NCBI GenBank assembly: GCA_947564735.1
Contig: CANOEC010000003.1
Coordinates: 143,432 to 207,431, forward strand
DNA from: an uncultured Lachnospiraceae bacterium
Lineage (GTDB): Bacteria > Bacillota > Clostridia > Lachnospirales > Lachnospiraceae
Direction of reading: 5' to 3'
Length of the DNA stretch: 64,000 nucleotides
Both the position numbers and the translations under genes were made by a program. Positions 41,661 to 52,133 of this stretch are shown piece by piece. Positions within the stretch are counted from its first letter, which is position 1; each line of letters starts with the position of its first letter. The notes under the pieces were generated by a model, which saw only the letters and a program-made list of their open reading frames with translations, ran no database searches and had not been told where the DNA came from.

Positions 41661-42975
41661 GCTTATGACTCCTTAAAAGGGCTTTCATCTCGCCCACCAG
41701 ATATAATGAACCGACAATATACACGTTATCTCCGTCATCCTTACCAAGTATCAGCTCCTTATATGCTGCATCCAAACTGTCATACGCTTTACACCGGAGT
41801 CCGGTATACTGTCTATACAAATCTTCTAACATATGAACCGGCAGTGCGCGCTCGTTTGTAAGCGCCACAACTCCGATTTTATAAAACAGTCCTGAAGAAG
41901 CTATCGCTTCAATCACTGCCTGATATTGTTTGTCTTTCACGACGGAAAACAGCAAAACCCGTTTCCCGCTGCAAGGCTGTGTTCTTACTGTCTCCATAAA
42001 GGCATAAATCCCGTCTATATTATGGGCGCCGTCAACATATACCGATGGAAGCACTTCTTCCATCCTGCCCTCCCAGACCATCTTACGGATTCCCTCCTGC
42101 ATGATGCGCACCGTAATCCGTTTATCAGAAAGCCGCTCCAATGCCTTGACCGCCAGCGCCGCATTTTCAATCTGATAGACCGCCGAAGTGGACACAGTAA
42201 AACCAATATAATCATAATAGTTTAAATGGAGAGAAAAATCAATTGTTTTATTCTTAATCTTTATTTCTTTTATCGCCTGCGCGAATACCGGGATTTTCTC
42301 TGCACCTATACAGTCCGCACATTCCGCTATCTTTCCGGCAGCCTCTTCAGGTCTGTCAAAATAGATGACCGGAACGCCTGCCCGCATAATCCCCGCTTTT
42401 TCTTCCGCAATCTGCGCTAATGTATCCCCCAGATATTCCATATGGTCATAACCGATAGACGTAATAATGCACATCTTCTTATTCTCCACCGCATTCGTAG
42501 CGTCCAGTCTGCCTCCAAGCCCGGTCTCTAACACCACATACTCCACGCCCGCATCTTCAAACAGAACCATCGCCATAAAAAAGAGAAATTCAAAAAAGCT
42601 CGGATGATACCCTCTCCCTGCAAGATCCGGCGGCAAATCAGCCAGTTTATCCATAACAAGACAAAAGGCATGTAAAAATTCCGCCTCCGTCACCATTTTG
42701 CCGTTCACGGCTATCCTTTCCCGCATCGTAACAAGATGGGGTGACGTAAACATCCCCGCCAAAATTCCGGCTTGTGCAAACACCGAACACAAATAAGCAC
42801 AAACGGAACCTTTTCCGTTTGTGCCTGCTACGTGAATTACTTTACAACTGTGTGCCGGCTTCCCCAGATGCACCAAAAACTTCCGGGTATCCTCCATACT
42901 GCTCTTACCGGTAAATTTCGGAATCCTGTTAATATACGCTTCCGCTTCACCGTAAGTAAAAATCTGACCTGTCAT
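41653..42975 (-). CDS. folC: Folylpolyglutamate synthase / dihydrofolate synthase
   Basis: FolC adds glutamate to folates and in many bacteria also makes dihydrofolate. Features of the Mur-ligase-like enzyme are VIHVAGTNGKGSVCAYLCSV (P-loop), FTSPHLVTMRERIAVNG, VLETGLGGRLDATNAV and YVDGAHNIDGIYAF. It is about 440 residues long. GGAAG lies five bases before the chosen ATG; an ATG four codons upstream is also possible. It is followed by the 51-residue gene and preceded by the FapA-like gene. Confidence 0.94.
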   Translation of the reverse strand: MTGQIFTYGEAEAYINRIPKFTGKSSMEDTRKFLVHLGKPAHSCKVIHVAGTNGKGSVCAYLCSVFAQAGILAGMFTSPHLVTMRERIAVNGKMVTEAEFLHAFCLVMDKLADLPPDLAGRGYHPSFFEFLFFMAMVLFEDAGVEYVVLETGLGGRLDATNAVENKKMCIITSIGYDHMEYLGDTLAQIAEEKAGIMRAGVPVIYFDRPEEAAGKIAECADCIGAEKIPVFAQAIKEIKIKNKTIDFSLHLNYYDYIGFTVSTSAVYQIENAALAVKALERLSDKRITVRIMQEGIRKMVWEGRMEEVLPSVYVDGAHNIDGIYAFMETVRTQPCSGKRVLLFSVVKDKQYQAVIEAIASSGLFYKIGVVALTNERALPVHMLEDLYRQYTGLRCKAYDSLDAAYKELILGKDDGDNVYIVGSLYLVGEMKALLRSHKHD

Positions 42976-42992
42976 GATATCTTCCATATCCG

Positions 42993-44525
42993 CTAATTAT
43001 GAATAATTACGGTTCCTTCTATTATACTCTTAGGCGCAGCATATTTCATAAAGCAGGTCGTCCTGTCAATCACCTTCTGTTCGGCATTCACGCTGATAAC
43101 TACATTGCGGTACAGATTGCCGTCCACCTTGATAGAGGCGCCTTTACTCTCTTCCATAATCTCTTCTAACGTTTCCCGCTCCCTGCCAATTTTATCCAGT
43201 TCTTCAAAATACTGGTCTTTCAGCCTGTTCCACTGTGACAGCTTCGCTTCCGTCGCAGCCGACGTGCTCGCTCCGCGCATTCGCTTTTCACGCAGCGCCT
43301 CTGTCATCGTCTCCACAAGCTCCGATATCTTATCCTTCGTTTCCCGTTCTCTCTGCCGCACATCCACAAGACGGCTGAAAGCCTCCGGCTCATACCCACA
43401 GTGCAGAATTGTTTTAACTTCCGCATCGTTACCGGCTGCCATCACCTCAATCCCTTTGAGTCCATGCGTATAACCGCCGATGATCACGCCCTTTTTCCCT
43501 GTCGTAATCACCTTATCCTTGGCATATATCCGGGCGTTCAAAATTGTATTCGACTGCACCGTTCCGCCCGCATCTACCATGGTATTCTCAATAAAATCAG
43601 CAAAAACGCTGCCTCTTGCCGATATCTTACCGCCGCCCTGAATTCCGCGGCTTAAGACCACATCTCCGCCGGCAAAAAGCGTCGCTGCACCTGTCGTACC
43701 GTGAATCTCAATGTTACGTCCTGCCCGGATGACCACACCGCTCTCCACATTGCCGTTGATAATCACATCACCGAAGAACTCAACCTTACCGATAATCATA
43801 TCCACATCGCCCATAATCTCATGGACATTCTGGATATCTACTTTACCGTCCTTTACCTCAATCTTACCGTCAGACTGCGCATAATAAATATTGTTCTCCC
43901 GCAAAATACCTTTGCCACGCATCGGCGGCAAATCTCTGCTCGGCTTCACCTTCATCTCGGCGCCACAGACCGTATAACCGTCCGTCCCCTGCACCGCATA
44001 ATGATAAATGGCAACCTTATCGCCCTTGCGCACATTCTGGAGCGCACTCATATTCGTATAGTCAACCGTGCCGTCTTCCCGGATTTTAGGAACGCCGTAC
44101 TCCTCTGGCGAAAACAGATATTCAAAATATCCGTCCTGCCCTTCCACGCACTTTGCTCCCTTCGCCACCAGAATCTCTCTGTCATAAACCTTCTTCTTAA
44201 TCATTGCCGAGAGATTCGAGCTGTGATAACCTTTCACCACACCGTTCCGCTCCAGATAGGTAATCAACTCATTCTTCGTATATATCTGTCCGTCGTCAGG
44301 AGGCGCCAGATAAAGCCACGCCGCCATTTCATCTTCTTCCACACGCAGATAAGTGCCCTTCGCAAGATTCGTGCCTTTCGCATCCCATCCTGCTTCTTCC
44401 GTTCCCCGTGCATTCTGTGTCTCTTCCGTCGTTGTCACCAATGACCCTGTACCGGGCATTGCCGCCCTGTGCATGGCATTTTTTAATTTATCCATCTGCT
44501 CTGATGAAAACTTGATTCCGCTCAC
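42993..44525 (-). CDS. FapA family (DUF342) protein, GTG start
   Basis: The 510-residue protein has an N-terminal domain (SGIKFSSEQMDKLKNAMHRA), a beta-helix-like FapA middle (VKPSRDLPPMRGKGILRE; VEFFGDVIINGNVESGVVIR; GGDVVLSRGIQGGGKISARG), and a long C-terminal coiled coil (DVRQRERETKDKISELVETM). FapA relatives in other bacteria are linked to polarity or motility; no function is known here. GGAGG lies eight bases before GTG, while the ATG just inside the ribosome-binding region would meet a stop. It lies just upstream of folC. Confidence 0.85.
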   Translation of the reverse strand: MSGIKFSSEQMDKLKNAMHRAAMPGTGSLVTTTEETQNARGTEEAGWDAKGTNLAKGTYLRVEEDEMAAWLYLAPPDDGQIYTKNELITYLERNGVVKGYHSSNLSAMIKKKVYDREILVAKGAKCVEGQDGYFEYLFSPEEYGVPKIREDGTVDYTNMSALQNVRKGDKVAIYHYAVQGTDGYTVCGAEMKVKPSRDLPPMRGKGILRENNIYYAQSDGKIEVKDGKVDIQNVHEIMGDVDMIIGKVEFFGDVIINGNVESGVVIRAGRNIEIHGTTGAATLFAGGDVVLSRGIQGGGKISARGSVFADFIENTMVDAGGTVQSNTILNARIYAKDKVITTGKKGVIIGGYTHGLKGIEVMAAGNDAEVKTILHCGYEPEAFSRLVDVRQRERETKDKISELVETMTEALREKRMRGASTSAATEAKLSQWNRLKDQYFEELDKIGRERETLEEIMEESKGASIKVDGNLYRNVVISVNAEQKVIDRTTCFMKYAAPKSIIEGTVIIHN

Positions 44526-44670
44526 ATGGCTCACCTCCCTTTCCGCGTCTGAATTTCTTATCTTGCACTGTCTCAAAAAACATAATGCCCTAGTATTACT
44601 TTACACTATCTTAGCAGACTTTACCAGCCCTAAATCAAAAGAACATGTACTTTTTCTGCGTGCATGACTT

Positions 44671-47370
44671 TTATTTGCCCAGCTGTATCAGTCTTTCTTT
44701 TACCTGCGCAAGCATCTGCGTATATTTTTCCAGCTTCGCGCGCTCTTCCGCCACCTTGGCTTCCGGCGCCTTGGACATAAACTTCTCATTGTTCAACATG
44801 CCGTTTACTCTGGCAAGCTCGCCGTTCAGGCGCTTTTCCTCTTTCTGCAGACGCTCGATTTCCTGCGCGATGTCCACCAGTTCTGCAAAAGGAATATAGA
44901 CCGTTGCGCCCGGAATCACTACCGATACCGCGTCATCGGCGATACCGCTCTTATCCGCCTGCACCGTCACCTCGGATGCCCCTGCAAGGGCTGCAAAGAA
45001 CAGGCTGCCCTCCTCAAAAATCCTTCGTACCTCCGCACCGTCACTGACAACGAATACGGCCGCCTTACGACTTGGCGCAACATTCATCTGCGTGCGGATA
45101 TTTCGGATGCCGCGAACGGCTTCTTTCATCAGTTCGATTGCCTTTTCCTCTTCCCCGAATACCCTTTGTTCCGTATACACGGGCCATTTGGAAATCATGA
45201 TGGACTCTTCCTCACTCTGAATCGTACAGAAGATTTCTTCCGTGATAAAAGGCATGTAAGGGTGGAGGAGCTTCAGCGCGTCAAGCAGGACATTTTTAAG
45301 CGTCCACAGCGCCGCGTTATTACTCTCCTGCGCGTCCGTATCCTTCTGATATAAACGGGGTTTTACCATCTCGATATACCAGTCGCAGAATTCATCCCAG
45401 ATGAAATCATATACCTTCTGTACCGCGATACCAAGTTCATAATGATCGATATTGTCTGTCACATCCTTCACCAGCGTATTTAACTTGGAAATAATCCACT
45501 TGTCCGCCGGTTCCAGATTCTTTCTGATTTCATCATAGGATACTTCCCAGCCACGGCTTCCTGTCTTTTCCTGCGCCTGCTCCATATTCATCATGATAAA
45601 ACGGGATGCGTTCCAGACCTTGTTCGCAAAATTCCTGCTTGCCTCCACTCTTTCATAGTAGAAACGCATATCATTGCCCGGCGCATTTCCTGTAATCAAT
45701 GTCAGTCGAAGCGCGTCCGCGCCATACTTATCTATAATCTCTAACGGATCGATACCGTTACCGAGAGATTTGCTCATCTTGCGTCCTTGGGAATCACGCA
45801 CTAATCCGTGGAATAATACAGTATGGAAGGGTTTCTCCCCCATCTGCTCATATCCGGAAAAAATCATGCGGATAACCCAGAAGAAAATGATATCATACCC
45901 TGTCACAAGCACGTCCGTCGGATAAAAATATTTCAAGTCCTCCGTCATTTCGGGCCAACCCAGTGTGGAAAAGGGCCACAACGCAGAAGAAAACCATGTG
46001 TCTAATGTATCCGGATCCTGCGTAAAATGGGTGCAGCCGCATTTCGGACATACCTCTGGCGTCTGCTTTGCCACAACCACCTCGCCGCACGCGTCGCAGT
46101 AATATGCCGGAATCCTGTGTCCCCACCACAACTGACGGCTGATACACCAGTCGCGGATATTGTCCGTCCAGTTAAAGTAGGTCTTGTCCATGCGCTCCGG
46201 AATCAACTTGATTTCACCCTTCTTAACCGCTTCCACCGCAGGCCCTATCAGTTCGTCCATCTTTACGAACCATTGTTTCTTAATCATCGGCTCGATGGTC
46301 GTCTTACAGCGGTCATGGGTTCCCACATTATGAGAGTAATCTTCTATTTTAACCAAAAGCCCTTCTGCTTCCAGTTCCTTTACAATCTGCTTTCTCGCCT
46401 CATAGCGGTCAAGTCCTTCGTATTTTCCGCCGTTTGCATTGATGGTTGCGTCATCGTTCATAATATTGACTTCGGGAAGATGATGACGTCTGCCTACCTC
46501 AAAATCATTCGGGTCGTGTGCCGGGGTAATCTTAACGACGCCTGTACCAAACTCCATATCAACATATTCATCCTCCACGACCGGAATCGCCTTATTCACG
46601 ATTGGAAGCCAGACCTGCCTTCCTTTTAAATAAGTATATCTTTCATCGTTCGGATTCACTGCAACAGCCGTATCGCCGAGCATCGTCTCCGGACGGGTCG
46701 TCGCAAACTCCAGAAACTCCGTCTTGCTGGGCTGCCCGTTCTCATCCACGAGCGGATATTTGATATGCCAGAAATGACCTGCCTGTTCTTCATATTCCAC
46801 TTCCGCATCGGAAATAGACGTATTGCATACCGGACACCAGTTGATAATCCTGCTGCCCTTGTAAATCCAGCCCTTCTCATGCATCTTGCAGAACACTTCC
46901 GTGACCGCCCTGTTGCAGCCTTCGTCCATGGTAAAGCGCTCCCTGTCCCAGTCGCAGGAAGAACCTAATTTCTTAAGCTGGCTGATGATTCGTCCGCCAT
47001 ACTCGTCCTTCCACTCCCACGCGCGCTTCAAGAAGCCCTCGCGCCCTAAATCTTCCTTGGAGATGCCTTCCTCTTTGAGTTTCTCGATAATCCGCACTTC
47101 CGTCGCAATAGAGGCGTGGTCCGTGCCGGGCTGCCAGAGGGCATTGTAGCCCTGCATTCTCTTATAGCGGATTAAAATATCCTGCATGGTATTGTCAAGC
47201 GCATGTCCCATATGGAGCTGTCCCGTAATATTTGGCGGCGGAATGACGATGGTGAAGGGTTTCTTCGTCTCGTCAACCTTTGCATGAAAATATTTCTTGT
47301 CCATCCATTTCTGATACAGTCTGTCTTCTATGCCTTTGGGGTCATAGGTTTTTGCCAATTCTTTACTCAT
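44671..47370 (-). CDS. valS: Valine-tRNA ligase
   Basis: The 899-residue class I synthetase charges tRNA-Val. Features are [14 protein letters not shown] (HIGH signature), the CP1 editing domain ([20 protein letters not shown]), a zinc-binding CDACG and CPKCGC pair, [11 protein letters not shown] (KMSKS), and a C-terminal coiled-coil arm rich in Glu/Lys. GAGGAG precedes the ATG. The gene is under a T-box leader, so uncharged tRNA-Val should raise its expression. Confidence 0.98.
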   Translation of the reverse strand: MSKELAKTYDPKGIEDRLYQKWMDKKYFHAKVDETKKPFTIVIPPPNITGQLHMGHALDNTMQDILIRYKRMQGYNALWQPGTDHASIATEVRIIEKLKEEGISKEDLGREGFLKRAWEWKDEYGGRIISQLKKLGSSCDWDRERFTMDEGCNRAVTEVFCKMHEKGWIYKGSRIINWCPVCNTSISDAEVEYEEQAGHFWHIKYPLVDENGQPSKTEFLEFATTRPETMLGDTAVAVNPNDERYTYLKGRQVWLPIVNKAIPVVEDEYVDMEFGTGVVKITPAHDPNDFEVGRRHHLPEVNIMNDDATINANGGKYEGLDRYEARKQIVKELEAEGLLVKIEDYSHNVGTHDRCKTTIEPMIKKQWFVKMDELIGPAVEAVKKGEIKLIPERMDKTYFNWTDNIRDWCISRQLWWGHRIPAYYCDACGEVVVAKQTPEVCPKCGCTHFTQDPDTLDTWFSSALWPFSTLGWPEMTEDLKYFYPTDVLVTGYDIIFFWVIRMIFSGYEQMGEKPFHTVLFHGLVRDSQGRKMSKSLGNGIDPLEIIDKYGADALRLTLITGNAPGNDMRFYYERVEASRNFANKVWNASRFIMMNMEQAQEKTGSRGWEVSYDEIRKNLEPADKWIISKLNTLVKDVTDNIDHYELGIAVQKVYDFIWDEFCDWYIEMVKPRLYQKDTDAQESNNAALWTLKNVLLDALKLLHPYMPFITEEIFCTIQSEEESIMISKWPVYTEQRVFGEEEKAIELMKEAVRGIRNIRTQMNVAPSRKAAVFVVSDGAEVRRIFEEGSLFFAALAGASEVTVQADKSGIADDAVSVVIPGATVYIPFAELVDIAQEIERLQKEEKRLNGELARVNGMLNNEKFMSKAPEAKVAEERAKLEKYTQMLAQVKERLIQLGK

Positions 47371-47433
47371 GGTCTTCTCTCCTCTTTGTTGATGGCTGTG
47401 CTTCCCAACTTACTTTAAACGGCTTCCGCCTCT

Positions 47434-47476
47434 GCGCATAAGCAGACTCGAAAGACTTCCTACTCTGCTTATGCGC
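47434..47476 (-). other. Second perfect stem-loop between the T-box terminator and valS
   Basis: GCGCATAAGCAGA and TCTGCTTATGCGC form a perfect 13-bp stem with a 17-base loop, after the T-box terminator and about 65 bases before valS. It lacks a T run. It could stabilise the processed valS mRNA after cleavage in the leader; that is inference. Confidence 0.6.
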
Positions 47477-47477
47477 G

Positions 47478-47848
47478 AAAAAACGCCCTCCGCCGACTTA
47501 CTCATTCGGCAAAGGGCGCATATGCGCGGTACCACCTTTGTTTCTCACTCACCGATTCCTGTCCGTCCGTGCATACACCACAATCCGGCTCTTTCGCCGC
47601 ACATCTGTGACGCAATCCGCAATCTTTCAGAAATCTTAATCCGCTAACGGGGATTGGGCGTGGACGCTTACTGTGCCTCTGCCGTACTTTCCGTCTCCAC
47701 GGAAAATACCTTTCCTGTTCGGCGTCCCGGCTCCAAAGCTACCTTCCATGATTCCTCTTCCGAAGCTGCCTTCCAGCATACGGCGGCTCTCTCTGACGGC
47801 GGTTGTCATGTACTCCTCTTTGTCATCACCTTTACTATACATTACCAT
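47478..47848 (-). promoter_or_regulatory. Valine T-box riboswitch
   Basis: The conserved T-box antiterminator sequence GGTGGTACCGCG is present on the minus strand (47525-47536). It is followed by a terminator stem CGCCCTTTGCCGA/TCGGCGGAGGGCG and TTTTTT. The upstream region folds as stem I and carries GAGGAGTACATGA and AGAGAG motifs. A GTA triplet at 47740-47742, in a GAAGGTAGC context, is the likely valine specifier. valS follows. Open frames in this region are artefacts of the leader. Confidence 0.92.
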
Positions 47849-47849
47849 T

Positions 47850-47878
47850 ACTATAGTAACTCCGGGATTTTTTGTCAA
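47850..47878 (-). promoter_or_regulatory. Promoter of the valS T-box leader
   Basis: TTGACA and TATAGT are 17 bases apart on the minus strand. The -35 matches the full housekeeping consensus. The leader starts just before stem I. Confidence 0.85.
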
Positions 47879-47977
47879 GAGAAGAATTCTATCGTTTTTG
47901 CTTTCACATCTTATAAATTTTTATTATACTCTGTTTTTCTAATATTTTCTACGTTATTAATAGTTTTATGACAGTAT

Positions 47978-49297
47978 TTAGAATTCTCTCAGCAAAAACG
48001 CCATATAAACCGGCAGAACCAGCATCTGTCCCGACTTTCCGATATTGTAATCACCCAGTTTGACTGCTCTTTCCACATGGTATTTCTCAGGGTGGCGCAG
48101 AATCGTTTTCACGCTTTTGGCATTGCCGTTTACCGCCTTTACTTCCACAAGAGTACACTCACCTTTATAACGAATCACAAAATCGATTTCCAGTCCGGAA
48201 TCTTTATGAAAATAATAAAGTTTCCGTCCCATCTTAACAAAAATATCCGCAATCAGATTCTCGAAAATAGCGCCTTTATATCCATATAGATTTCCCTGTA
48301 AAATATCATACTGTGTGCCGTCCTCCAGCATACTGACAAACAGCCCGCAGTCCTGCATATATACCTTAAAAACGTCCCTTTCCGCGTTGCCGTCTAAAGG
48401 GAGCTGCGTAATCGAAAGGTTATAGCAGCGGGCAATGATACCGGCATCCTCAATCCATTGCAGACTTCCGGCATATCTGGAGGCAGTAGAACCTTTTTTT
48501 ACGACGGAATACTGAAACTTCTTATTTTCTTTGCCAAGCTGTTTCGGAATGGATTCAAAGCACTCTCTGATATGGGATTTGTCTTTCTGTCCTGCGTACT
48601 TTACCATATCATCCTCATAAGAACGAACAATATTCCGCTGGATGCGCAGCACCTCATCCATCTGCTTTGTATTTACAAAAGTCTGGACCGCATCCGGCAT
48701 TCCGCCCACAACTGTATATTGTAAAAGCATCTGTCTCATACGATTGTGCAATGCTTCGGGTATTGGTGTCTGTGTTTCGAGATTTTGCTTCAACAAATCA
48801 ATAATCTGTTCTGTCATCCCATTCGCCCACAGAAATTCTTCAAAGTCCAGCGGATACATATCAATAACATTTTCAAAGCCTACCGGTATAGATTTCGGCT
48901 CTTTTCCATAATCTTTCACCCCCAGAAGAGAACCTGTTCCGATCACATCAAACCGTCCGTCCGTATGAAAAAATTTGAGAGCGGTTCTTGCATCCGGACA
49001 TTCTTGAATTTCATCCAGAATTAGCACAGTCTCTCCCGCCTCAAACACAGCGTTGCCCGGCATGAGCGCGGAAAGCAACATAATAATATGATTAATCTCC
49101 AGAGAACCCTCGAACACAGATGCATAATCCGGATTTTCAAAAAAATTCAGATATACTACGTTTTTATAATAATTCTTCGCAAAATCCATGACAGAAAACG
49201 TCTTTCCGCATTGCCTGCACCCCTTAATAATAAGCGGCTTATGTCCTGACGTGTTTTTCCAGTCAATCAAACTTTGCGTAATCTTTCTTTTCAGCAT
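47978..49297 (-). CDS. AAA-family ATPase with DUF4143 C-terminal domain
   Basis: The 439-residue protein has an AAA_14-type ATPase (KGCRQCGKTFS Walker A; TVLILDEIQECPDARTALKF with Walker B; VIGTGSLLGV) and a C-terminal DUF4143 domain with a PD-(D/E)XK-like pattern (LEIDFVIRYKGECTLVEVKA). Such proteins are common in gut bacteria and their function is unresolved. It lies alone beside the valS leader. It marks the start of accessory DNA. Confidence 0.87.
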   Translation of the reverse strand: MLKRKITQSLIDWKNTSGHKPLIIKGCRQCGKTFSVMDFAKNYYKNVVYLNFFENPDYASVFEGSLEINHIIMLLSALMPGNAVFEAGETVLILDEIQECPDARTALKFFHTDGRFDVIGTGSLLGVKDYGKEPKSIPVGFENVIDMYPLDFEEFLWANGMTEQIIDLLKQNLETQTPIPEALHNRMRQMLLQYTVVGGMPDAVQTFVNTKQMDEVLRIQRNIVRSYEDDMVKYAGQKDKSHIRECFESIPKQLGKENKKFQYSVVKKGSTASRYAGSLQWIEDAGIIARCYNLSITQLPLDGNAERDVFKVYMQDCGLFVSMLEDGTQYDILQGNLYGYKGAIFENLIADIFVKMGRKLYYFHKDSGLEIDFVIRYKGECTLVEVKAVNGNAKSVKTILRHPEKYHVERAVKLGDYNIGKSGQMLVLPVYMAFLLREF

Positions 49298-49626
49298 GAT
49301 ATCTACACCTCCTGCCTATGCTTATTGTATAGTATACACTGCTTTTCAACTTTTTCAAACGACTTTTAAGCAATATTTAAAAATTTTTAAAGGGACTTTT
49401 TACAGAAAAGAATATATTTTTTAGGGACTTTTTACCAAATCTTTCACTTTTTCAAACGACTTCAAAAAATTTTCAACGGATTGTTTTTGTTACCAAACTC
49501 TCGTAAGGACACAGGGCATAGACAGGAAAAATCTGTAACAAAGTATAACACAAAATGAACAGGTATGGTGAACTGATGGAGATGCTTTCCAAAAATTTTC
49601 TAATATAAAAAGAAGGTGGATAGGAT
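49298..49626. other. AT-rich non-coding boundary with paired short repeats
   Basis: CTTTTTCAAACGACTT (near 49352 and 49447) and AGGGACTTTTTAC (near 49390 and 49423) each occur twice in direct orientation and are nested. The stretch lies at the border between core genes and accessory DNA. No gene is supported. Confidence 0.55.
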
Positions 49627-49866
49627 ATGAGATTTATTTATGCAGAGTACAATATGTACCACAACTGTATTGGCGTGACTACTTTTGATGGATATATATT
49701 GAAAATAGACTGCGGAAAAGCAGAAGAAGGATTAAAAACCACGCCATGCTCTGAATGTGCTTTGAATGCTTTAGCAATAGATAAACCACTTGAGTATGCA
49801 AGGCTATATCTTGAGGACTGTATGCAGACGTGGGTAGATGCAGAAGATTCATTAGAATTGTGGTAA
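49627..49866 (+). CDS. DUF6061-like small protein, copy 1
   Basis: The 79-residue protein (MRFIYAEYNMYHNCIGVTTF, then TTPCSECALNALAIDKPLEY, ending DAEDSLELW) is preceded by AAGGTGGATAGG. The CxxC pair suggests a possible metal site. A second copy lies at the right end of the window. It is common on mobile elements of gut Clostridia; I recognise it as DUF6061-like. The function is unknown. Confidence 0.75.
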   Translation: MRFIYAEYNMYHNCIGVTTFDGYILKIDCGKAEEGLKTTPCSECALNALAIDKPLEYARLYLEDCMQTWVDAEDSLELW

Positions 49867-49943
49867 CATATTTTCTTTATATGCCTTATTGAGCTGATAA
49901 TAACGAAAGATAGATAGGTACAAAATAGTCTACAACTTGCAGA

Positions 49944-50255
49944 CTATTTTGTATCCATCATTTTTGCCACTTCAGATTCCAACATTTCTATTGTCGGAAG
50001 ACTGCGCTCATATTCTTTGCTGAGGACATTGCTTAATTCATATCCTGCAATACCAATCGGTTGCGAAACTTCTTCCAAAGAATATTCTGCCACAACATTA
50101 TCCTTGCAAATAAGCAAACCTATTGCTGGATTATCGCCATCTCCTGTTAATTGTTTATTTACTGCGGTAACATAAAAGTTCAATTTTCCTACATATTCTG
50201 GCTCGAACCTCTTCAGTTTATGTTCCACAACAACATAGCAATGCAGCTTGATATC
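49944..50255 (-). pseudogene. DUF1016 (YhcG-type PDDEXK) C-terminal remnant
   Basis: The frame DIKLHCYVVVEHKLKRFEPEYVGKLNFYV, interrupted here by formatting only in this description, continues through PAIGLLICKDNVVAEYSLE and ends MMDTK; it matches the C-terminal nuclease half of DUF1016 proteins. The N-terminal half is absent: an in-frame TAG at 50256-50258 precedes it, and the ABC transporter stop codon lies four bases farther. The sharp junction indicates that the ABC cassette replaced the 5-prime half. Confidence 0.75.
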
Positions 50256-50261
50256 CTACTT

Positions 50262-52133
50262 TCATTCTGTATAATACTGTGCCTGTGCATGCCACAGTTC
50301 ATGGTATTTCCCGTTTTCATCTGCCACGAGAGAATCATGCGTGCCCTGCTGGATGATTGCTCCCTCATGAAACACAACGATCATGTCGCAGAATTTACAG
50401 GAGGAAAGGCGGTGGCTGATATAGATTGCCGTTTTATCTCCGGCAATCTCATTAAACTTTGCATAAATATCAGCTTCCGCAACAGGGTCAAGGGCGGCAG
50501 TGGGCTCATCAAGGATGATAAACGGGGCATCTTTATAAAGCGCACGTGCGATGGCAATCTTCTGCGCTTCACCGCCCGAAATATTGACGCCGCTCTTATC
50601 ATAATCCTTATACAAATAAGTCTCTACTCCGTCCGGCAGCTCCAAGAGCCTTTCGGCAAAGCCTGCTTTTTCCAGTGAATCCCTGACCCGCCCGCGGTCA
50701 TAGGAAGTCCCAGATGCCACATTCTCGCCCAGCTTTAATGCGAAGAGCTGGAAGTCCTGAAAGACGACGGAAAAAATCATCATGTATTCTGCATAATTAT
50801 ACTTGCGGATATCGATACCATTGAGCAGAATCTCCCCTTCCGTGGGATCATACAAACGGCACAGCAGCTTAATGAAGGTCGTCTTACCGCTTCCGTTCAT
50901 GCCTACAACAGCCAGTCGTCTGCCGATTTCAAACTTTATGCTGACATTGCGGAGGGCATAATTTTCGCTTCCGGGATATTTGAAGGAAACGTTACGAAAT
51001 TCCACTTCATATTTGCGGTCACGCCGCTTTTCCACCGTAAGACTGCCCTGATACATAGTATTCGGTATATCGAAGAACTCAAATACCGGAACAAGGAAGG
51101 CGGCATTATTGCGCATATCTCCCAGCGCTGAAATCAGACCGGACATTCCGACGGATACTTTTGTAATGGATGCAATATACTGTGCCACCGCGCCAAGCCC
51201 AAACGCTCCTGCCCACGCTTTCAGACAGACGAAAGCATAGACCATACCTGTGAAAATCACCGAAACTGCTGATGATACGGCATTACAAAGTCCCATGGGA
51301 CCTCTTCCATATTTTGCCATTAGCCCCTTTGAGCCAAAGGTGTTCTCCCTGTTCTCCCGGTTACTTCTTTCACAAATCTTATCCTGCCTGTACATTCTTA
51401 CATCTGCTGCAGTCTCTCTGTGATAACCGAGAGCCCCAAAAAAAGCGTACAAACGATTTGCCAGATTTAAAGATTGCACACTAAACGCCCAATAGCTGTT
51501 CGCCTTATTGGAGAGCACCGGTGCAATATAGGTTATCGTGAGCATAACAGCAATCATAAGCACGGCAGACAGGGGATGATTCAAAATGGTGTACACTCCC
51601 GCACGCTCGGGTACGCGGCTTACAAACAATGAAACCGTCAAAGCGATACCGCCCACAAGCGTAAACACGGACGAACATACCTCTTCGTAACCTCCTAACA
51701 CCCGATGCAGTCCCCAGCCGCTGCCGCCCTGATTCTGCCGGATGATGAAAAGAAGCTCTGCGGTTCTGGCTTCATCCCGGCTCACATAATCCATAGCAAG
51801 AAGCTTTTCAAAAAGGAGAGCATTTACCTTCCACCAAAGACCTGCATTGTGTGTTTCCTTCCACTTATTAAACAATGCAGACAGCAGTGCGATCACAGCG
51901 CCGGACACAAGTGTAAGCATCACAAGAAACCGTAGCCGTCCGGCATCTTTTCCGCCTGCAAGCTCATCGATCACAAGCGCAGAGAAATAGATGCCGACAT
52001 ATGGCGTAAGAGCGTCCCACATTACGCAGACCATGCGTGAAAGCACCATCTGCGGGTAATGCCTGAAGTATAAATAAAATGCACGGTTATTGAGTTTTAT
52101 CATTTCGCTCCATGACATAGACTTTTTACTCAT
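50262..52133 (-). CDS. ABC exporter half-transporter of the LytTR cassette (subunit B)
   Basis: The 623-residue fusion has an N-terminal membrane domain (six helices, about residues 25-330) and a C-terminal ATPase. Walker A is GMNGSGKTT, the signature ISGGEAQKIAIARAL, Walker B FIILDEPTAALD, and the switch YISHRLS. All catalytic residues are intact. The start overlaps the stop codon of subunit A, and GGAG lies nine bases before it. It probably exports a peptide or lipid in partnership with subunit A. Confidence 0.9.
   Translation of the reverse strand: MSKKSMSWSEMIKLNNRAFYLYFRHYPQMVLSRMVCVMWDALTPYVGIYFSALVIDELAGGKDAGRLRFLVMLTLVSGAVIALLSALFNKWKETHNAGLWWKVNALLFEKLLAMDYVSRDEARTAELLFIIRQNQGGSGWGLHRVLGGYEEVCSSVFTLVGGIALTVSLFVSRVPERAGVYTILNHPLSAVLMIAVMLTITYIAPVLSNKANSYWAFSVQSLNLANRLYAFFGALGYHRETAADVRMYRQDKICERSNRENRENTFGSKGLMAKYGRGPMGLCNAVSSAVSVIFTGMVYAFVCLKAWAGAFGLGAVAQYIASITKVSVGMSGLISALGDMRNNAAFLVPVFEFFDIPNTMYQGSLTVEKRRDRKYEVEFRNVSFKYPGSENYALRNVSIKFEIGRRLAVVGMNGSGKTTFIKLLCRLYDPTEGEILLNGIDIRKYNYAEYMMIFSVVFQDFQLFALKLGENVASGTSYDRGRVRDSLEKAGFAERLLELPDGVETYLYKDYDKSGVNISGGEAQKIAIARALYKDAPFIILDEPTAALDPVAEADIYAKFNEIAGDKTAIYISHRLSSCKFCDMIVVFHEGAIIQQGTHDSLVADENGKYHELWHAQAQYYTE

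Noticed and set aside
47636-47971. Open frames of 80-105 codons on both strands upstream of valS
   Set aside because: They lie inside the T-box leader and its promoter region, overlap the specifier stem and lack ribosome-binding sites.
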